This document shows, piece by piece, positions 59,142-64,000 of a DNA stretch of 64,000 nucleotides. The translations under genes and the position numbers were made by a program. The stretch spans positions 43,732-107,731 of the IMG/VR virus record IMGVR_UViG_3300042372_000291; one strand, given 5' to 3'. Position 1 is the first letter of the stretch, and the number at the start of each line of letters is the position of its first letter. The DNA is from a virus. The notes beneath the pieces were generated by a model. The model was not told the DNA's origin and did no database searches. It worked only from the letters and a program-made list of their open reading frames with translations.

Positions 59142-59675
59142 CTAAACTGTTTCATTTAAAAGTCTATATACTTTTAAAAACGGTGTTCCAGGAGCTCCGT
59201 CTGCTCTTTCTACTGGATCTCCTTTTAAATATATCTCAACGCTTACTCTATTTGGACTTGTTGGCTGAACAACACCGTTGATTGTCCAACTTGATGCAAT
59301 TGGGATTAATAAAGATGTTGTGTCTATTCTTTCTTTATACAGCCAATCTCCGTCACCATCTCCACGATCCCATCTAACCCAAATATCATATTCATGAGAT
59401 TTAGATATTGAATATGTTTTACCATTAGATATTTTTGTTATTTCTACAGAATCCCAAACAATAGAAGCGGCATCTCCTGTTTTATTAAAAACTATATCTC
59501 CAGAAACAAAAGTATAATCTGGTTGTATTAGTTGAATGGGAGACCAGTGAGATGTTCTGTTTCTATCTTCTGAAACAACTCTATATCTAACATCGTAACC
59601 CTCATATATACTGCTTATAGCAGGCATGTCAGATATTGTGACCCTAAATTGTTTAATTCCGCTATCTGCCATCAC
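59142..59675 (-). CDS. minor tail protein with fibronectin-like domain
   Basis: 177 aa. VTISDMPAISSIYEGYDVRY (about 8-27), TSHWSPIQLIQP and LLIPIASSWTINGVVQPTSP read as a beta-sandwich (FN3-like) virion domain. Coupled to the upstream gene. Function by context only. Confidence 0.6.
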   Translation of the reverse strand: MMADSGIKQFRVTISDMPAISSIYEGYDVRYRVVSEDRNRTSHWSPIQLIQPDYTFVSGDIVFNKTGDAASIVWDSVEITKISNGKTYSISKSHEYDIWVRWDRGDGDGDWLYKERIDTTSLLIPIASSWTINGVVQPTSPNRVSVEIYLKGDPVERADGAPGTPFLKVYRLLNETV

Positions 59676-60826
59676 GTTACTCCAACAGAAAATCTAAACT
59701 CTATGTAATTACTTGTATTTGATGCTTTAGTGATTGTAGTAGCATCTGAATTTTTTACAACTGTATATCCAGTCATACCGTAAATAGGATTGACTGTAGA
59801 AACATTTTCAAGTCTAAGAGCGTCTAGTGCAATATAATATTGATCTGATGGAACATTGTCTACCATTGCACAAGCATATATTTTTACAACAGTTACAGCA
59901 TTCCAAGTAAAGTTTGGTGTTATATATAAATCCTGTAGTTGTGTTGAAACTACATAATATCTATTATCGTCTAGATTGTATTCTCCACCACCAGTACCGC
60001 CACTATTTTCTAACTCTATTTCAAATCTAGCAAAGTTGTCTGATGATGGATCGTCTGTAGAAGCAAAATCTATTAAAATTCTTACAATGTCTGGTGCAGA
60101 TGTAGAATCTCCGTCTTTATTTATAACAGAAAAAGCAAATCTTAATTCATCTGTTGGTGAATTTCTAGTAAAATCAACATCTGGGCTTGTTAGATGTATG
60201 TGATTAGATCCAGGCTCTACATAAAAATGTCCAGCAGGCGATCCTGTTGACATATCTATTGTTATATCAGAATCATCTCCACGCATAACAATCATATTAT
60301 TTAAAAATCTACAACGCTCATATCTTTCTGGTCTTGGAGATTTAAAAAATATTGCATTGTCAGCATTAGTTTGAAATACTAAATCATTAGTTGCAATTAT
60401 ATTATCATCATCTGGATCGTCAAGTGGCTCTGATATTGTGGGAATTGCTGTAGCTGCTGTTGATGTATGGTGCTGCCAATTTTCTCCTTGTGTAAAAGCA
60501 AATACAGTTTTACTATCATATGCTCCAGCTGAGGGGTTAGATCCTGCAGAATATAATCCTATTTCTGTTATTTCATATCTTTCTTCTGTTGGTAGCTCTG
60601 CTGTTAATACTATTTTTTCAGTGCCATCATCATTTATAAAACCTCGTGAAGAAATTGGAACACGGAACATTTCAAAATCTAAGTTTTCTTTTTCTGAATA
60701 ATCCCCGTAAGGTGTAGCAGTTAATAATGGCTGGGCACCGCAGCCTACAGCTATATATGAAGCATAAGCTGGTGCTTGACCAATTAAATATTTTCCAATT
60801 ATGGATTTGCCTTTATCAGTTATCAT
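59672..60826 (-). CDS. tail fibre/baseplate-like protein
   Basis: 384 aa. KGKSIIGKYLIGQAPAYASY (about 5-24) then IAVGCGAQPL: this MLTxKGKxIIAKYLLGQAPAYASYIAVG start recurs in actinophage and cyanophage tail proteins. The middle (about 60-130) is beta-rich with ITEIGLYSAGSNPSAGAYDS; the C-terminal half includes YNLDDNRYYVVSTQLQDLYI. Virion surface protein; overlaps the genes on both sides. Confidence 0.7.
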   Translation of the reverse strand: MITDKGKSIIGKYLIGQAPAYASYIAVGCGAQPLLTATPYGDYSEKENLDFEMFRVPISSRGFINDDGTEKIVLTAELPTEERYEITEIGLYSAGSNPSAGAYDSKTVFAFTQGENWQHHTSTAATAIPTISEPLDDPDDDNIIATNDLVFQTNADNAIFFKSPRPERYERCRFLNNMIVMRGDDSDITIDMSTGSPAGHFYVEPGSNHIHLTSPDVDFTRNSPTDELRFAFSVINKDGDSTSAPDIVRILIDFASTDDPSSDNFARFEIELENSGGTGGGEYNLDDNRYYVVSTQLQDLYITPNFTWNAVTVVKIYACAMVDNVPSDQYYIALDALRLENVSTVNPIYGMTGYTVVKNSDATTITKASNTSNYIEFRFSVGVT

Positions 60827-61620
60827 AATTCCGCCTCATATATTGTACCACTAGTCGTTATCTGTACCTCTACCTGCTCGTCTTCTTCTAGGTTTACAGC
60901 TTCTACAACTAAGTCTCCAGTCTCTGGATCTATATAAACATTTGCTCCTGCAGGCCCATTTCCAATATTTGGTATTTTATTATTTAATTTAATTGCAAAA
61001 TTTTGAAAGTATTTATCTGATGTTGATTGAAGAGCAATAATATTATTGGGATTATACTCTTGCTGTATTCTGGCTAAATTTTTAATAGGTTGATAAATAA
61101 TATTTTGACCATTAACAGTATCGCTTCTAGCAATATTGATTAACTCTTGACCCCCAATATTTTCAAATATTAAGTCTGTCATTAACTCTATTGGTATTGA
61201 TCCTTCATTTAACAATATTGTATCTATTGGTGCAGTCTTAACTGGTTCTGGTGCAGCCTGAGTTACTACTGGAGATGAAACAAGAGACGTAGATAAAGGT
61301 ACTGGTGGAGTTGGTGCTACTGGAGTTGTGTCTGGCTGTACTGATCCAGTATTTGTATTGCTTGCAACCTCAGTTGTTGATACATTTGGAACATTAAGAT
61401 ATGGTCTATGCCCAGCATTAGAAACTACGCCAGCATTAGACCTTACGGTTCCCCAGCCCCAATGAATACCCTTTTGCGATCCAACACCTATTAACTGATT
61501 GTCTTCATTAAAATATGGAACAGTATATTCTGGATTACCTGTCCACTGTTTTTGTCTTTCTGTTCCAAGAGAGTCCCATAAATGTTGTGGTATCTCAATC
61601 CCATTTAACTGTGGCATCAT
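60823..61620 (-). CDS. hypothetical tail-associated protein
   Basis: 265 aa. QLNGIEIPQHLWDSLGTERQ (about 4-23), HWGWGTVRSNAGVVSNAGHR, then a Pro/Thr/Val-rich region (about 90-130) and a folded end with IYEAEL. Pattern of a tail tip or host-contact protein. By context. Confidence 0.55.
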   Translation of the reverse strand: MMPQLNGIEIPQHLWDSLGTERQKQWTGNPEYTVPYFNEDNQLIGVGSQKGIHWGWGTVRSNAGVVSNAGHRPYLNVPNVSTTEVASNTNTGSVQPDTTPVAPTPPVPLSTSLVSSPVVTQAAPEPVKTAPIDTILLNEGSIPIELMTDLIFENIGGQELINIARSDTVNGQNIIYQPIKNLARIQQEYNPNNIIALQSTSDKYFQNFAIKLNNKIPNIGNGPAGANVYIDPETGDLVVEAVNLEEDEQVEVQITTSGTIYEAEL

Positions 61621-64000
61621 ACCTCACTCAAATAAACTATCATTGAAGGCCCTGTATTATTTCTAGAATATTCAATATTATACACCACAAATCTTTCTCC
61701 AGAATCAGCAACTAAGTCTAGTCCGTCACTATTTTGATATGACACTGTAACTATATCTCCAAGTTGTAGAGTTGGAATAGAGAATAGATTTATACCTATA
61801 GACTTTCTTGGATTCATTACTTTTTCAATAATCCAACCCATTAACTTATTAGCATCGTCCTGTGTTTGAATGTATGGGCTATCTATAGTAAATTCATTAT
61901 TTCCATAAATTAAACGACTAAGTTTAATTTTGTCATATTTTTGCTGCTCTACCGTTGGAGAAACAACAAGAACACTTCCACTGAGTTGTGGAGTAGAAAA
62001 ATTAGATCTCTTAGCAAAATATTCATCTACTGTTAATTCATGAGATGTGTCTTGTGTAAATGTAATACCCTGGATTCTTAAATAGTTTCCTGTAGTTTCA
62101 TCTAATGATAATGCTTTATCGGTATTATTAAATATTAAAAACTCTGCCCCATAAGAATCTGCCTGAAAACCAGAAACTGTGTATCCCTTTATTCTATTAA
62201 ATGTTGGAGATAACTTAGCATATAAAGCTGGGTAAGCACGATCATACTTAATATCAAAATATGCACATTCACGCATAATGGTGCCAAATTCTTCATAATA
62301 CATTTTATAAGATGGCGGTTGCTGAGAGCTTAACCCAGATAGATATGTTGAATTTACTATACCACTCATAGCATATTTTCTAAATGACTCATCGGCGTCA
62401 ATTACTCCATCTCCAAATGCAGAGGCATTGGATGCAATAGTGCCTGCGGGTGATCGTAAATCTACTGCTGAAAAAACTGAATTCTGTGCATAGTTTTCTG
62501 ACAAAGCATACAGGTTTTCAAACATCACTCTTGCTGAACCACGAACAAATGGTGCCATATTATTATAAATTGGAAGTGGATCTGTGTCATCTATAACTTT
62601 TATTAATGTGTTATTAATATATAAGTAAAATCTTCTTGTGCCGCCAATATCCTGGTACTCAACTGCTAGGTCGTATACAGTAGGAATTTCTTCTGCAGAC
62701 ATTCTATATTGCCCAGTGAATCTACCGTCATCTACTACCACGCTTGTAATACCTCCCCAAAGTTTAATTGGTATAGCATTACTGTTTGAGGAATCCTTTT
62801 TAATTTTATAAAAAACAACGTTATTAAGAGATATCTCTGATTCTCCAACATCATTTAATTTTAAATATGAATCAATGTTGGCCTCATTCATTGCTATGAT
62901 TTCAAAATAATATCCAACATTAGTTTCTGGATTTAATAATACTGAAATACCTCCAGAGCCACCACCAAGAGTGATACTCTTGCTTGGATCTATTCCAGGT
63001 ACTTGGTAGTATGGGATTGAACCTACTGGAGTTTGACCTCTAACCTCACTACTTTCAATCTTGCCAATAATTCTCATTCTAGCACCAAAATGTTTATAGG
63101 CATTATCTAGTTGTTTATATTGATAAGAAACAAAGTTTAGAGGATTTTCATTTGTTTTAAAAGATGGACCATTCATTACTAAAGCAGATGACTGTATGGT
63201 TCCAGACTGAACTGTTTTTAAAGTATTAGCTTCTGTTTCAGATAGGTAGCTTGTAGCCATAAAATTTTTAATAATGCTATTTCTTGTTGTTGATCTTGCT
63301 ATAGACAAATCCACACCCGCTGCTCCTATGGTTGTAGAAGGTAATGTTGGATCTACTTCTGTTGTAAACAAATATTGTGATTGCATGTTACATCCACGAA
63401 CATAGTTATTATCTGACCAGTAACTATTTAGTCCTGCGTAATGATCTGTAACAGTTGTTCCAAACTGTCCACGCCCATGTTCATAAACAGGTCCAGGCTT
63501 TAATCTTTCAACTCCATTTACTGTTTCATAGTAAGGAACAGAATATATTCTAACGAGTCCAGTCGGATATATTTTTCCATTGAATGGCAAATTTGCAAAA
63601 TATCTTTGGTATTCCTGATTGCTTGTAATCCATACATTACCAGTACCAGTTATATTAAATTGTGCAGCATCATATTTAATTATTTCTCCATTAGCATAAA
63701 AATATCCTTGATACCTTGTTAGCCAATAAATATTTTCACCAAGATCCATTATGTTGTTAACAATATTATTATTTACTACGGTTGGTAATGCGCTAGACAA
63801 ATTTGCATTAAGTGGCATTGCTCCAAGAACATAATTACTTTGTTTTTGTACAGATGAATTAACTGTTTTGGTAAAATCATCACCTGCTACCTCCCATAAA
63901 AGAACTGGAAGATATGTCCAATTTTTTTCACGATCAATCATTGATGCTAGCTTTATTGATGGATAAGTTCTTTGAATATATCTAGTTGTATAATTTATCT
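61617..64000 (-). CDS. large minor tail protein, partial at window edge
   Basis: At least 794 aa. The frame remains open past the ATG at 63941 to the window edge (INYTTRYIQRTYPSIKLASM...), and that ATG has no ribosome-binding site, so the true start lies outside. The visible part is beta-rich (LLWEVAGDDFTKTVNSSVQK ...), with SVLVVSPTVEQQKYDKIKLS near the end and NIEYSRNNTGPSMIVYLSEV at the C-terminus, like minor tail or receptor-contact proteins of siphophages. The exact role is not identifiable. Confidence 0.65.
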   Translation of the reverse strand, partial: INYTTRYIQRTYPSIKLASMIDREKNWTYLPVLLWEVAGDDFTKTVNSSVQKQSNYVLGAMPLNANLSSALPTVVNNNIVNNIMDLGENIYWLTRYQGYFYANGEIIKYDAAQFNITGTGNVWITSNQEYQRYFANLPFNGKIYPTGLVRIYSVPYYETVNGVERLKPGPVYEHGRGQFGTTVTDHYAGLNSYWSDNNYVRGCNMQSQYLFTTEVDPTLPSTTIGAAGVDLSIARSTTRNSIIKNFMATSYLSETEANTLKTVQSGTIQSSALVMNGPSFKTNENPLNFVSYQYKQLDNAYKHFGARMRIIGKIESSEVRGQTPVGSIPYYQVPGIDPSKSITLGGGSGGISVLLNPETNVGYYFEIIAMNEANIDSYLKLNDVGESEISLNNVVFYKIKKDSSNSNAIPIKLWGGITSVVVDDGRFTGQYRMSAEEIPTVYDLAVEYQDIGGTRRFYLYINNTLIKVIDDTDPLPIYNNMAPFVRGSARVMFENLYALSENYAQNSVFSAVDLRSPAGTIASNASAFGDGVIDADESFRKYAMSGIVNSTYLSGLSSQQPPSYKMYYEEFGTIMRECAYFDIKYDRAYPALYAKLSPTFNRIKGYTVSGFQADSYGAEFLIFNNTDKALSLDETTGNYLRIQGITFTQDTSHELTVDEYFAKRSNFSTPQLSGSVLVVSPTVEQQKYDKIKLSRLIYGNNEFTIDSPYIQTQDDANKLMGWIIEKVMNPRKSIGINLFSIPTLQLGDIVTVSYQNSDGLDLVADSGERFVVYNIEYSRNNTGPSMIVYLSEV

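Noticed and set aside
1-64000. CRISPR array
   Set aside because: No series of direct repeats with similar spacers; the repeats seen are regulatory cassettes or a two-unit tandem.
1-64000. Insertion sequence or transposase
   Set aside because: No transposase-like protein or flanking inverted repeats; the scattered WWK copies lack terminal repeats.

Overview
The window looks like about 64 kb of a large, AT-rich tailed phage (or prophage-like contig) of an actinobacterium. The actinobacterial link rests on a WhiB-type regulator (28611-28895), a DUF7455-like zinc ribbon (32147-32410), an r1t-like holin and a Gp88-like protein. The phage identity rests on large and putative small terminase genes, a CHAP endolysin, phage-type replication genes and tail genes. 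Low GC and many leaderless genes would suit a freshwater acI-type or marine low-GC actinobacterium, but the host cannot be fixed from the sequence.

Layout. (1) 1-471: four leftward mini-genes. (2) 472-874: divergent control region with two perfect DnaA boxes, CRP-like operators and promoters in both directions. (3) 875-11631: rightward early-type region of about 35 small genes, many CxxC mini-proteins, with a Gp88-like protein, a DUF932 protein and a YubB/Api92-like protein. Its intergenic gaps reuse one regulatory cassette: a gene-end hairpin, an AAAATTTTCGA box, a TGTGA-N6-TCACA palindrome and an extended -10 promoter. (4) 11632-12330: gene-free AT-rich strand-switch region with TTACGAAC repeats and three more DnaA boxes. 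(5) 12331-15872: nucleotidyltransferase, mini-genes (several leaderless), SSB and a glycosyltransferase. (6) 15938-21810: rightward ferredoxin, one WWK-family gene, a cluster of five normal tRNAs plus one aberrant Lys-like cloverleaf, and a glycan cassette (three glycosyltransferases, FkbM methyltransferase, nucleotidyltransferase). (7) 21853-64000: leftward block with holin, halogenase, APS-kinase fusion, WhiB, thioredoxin, Hsp20, endonuclease VII, three tRNAs, secreted subtilase, proteasome-like hydrolase, lysis genes, surface proteins, terminase, recombination and replication genes (RuvC, Cas4-like nuclease, RecA, MazG, DnaE, primase, DnaB) and, at the right edge, minor tail genes.

How it fits together. 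The replication, recombination and packaging set is nearly complete and compactly overlapped. The early left arm appears wired to a host CRP/GlxR-family regulator: nine palindromes occur, most centred 62-75 bp upstream of a predicted start. A lineage-specific family of eight paralogs (called here the WWK family) is scattered singly between unrelated genes. Other unusual features are a tRNA-like cloverleaf without canonical D/T-loop signatures, at least nine probable leaderless genes with an identical TANNNT-N6-ATG layout, and two genes that seem to start at ATA or ATT.
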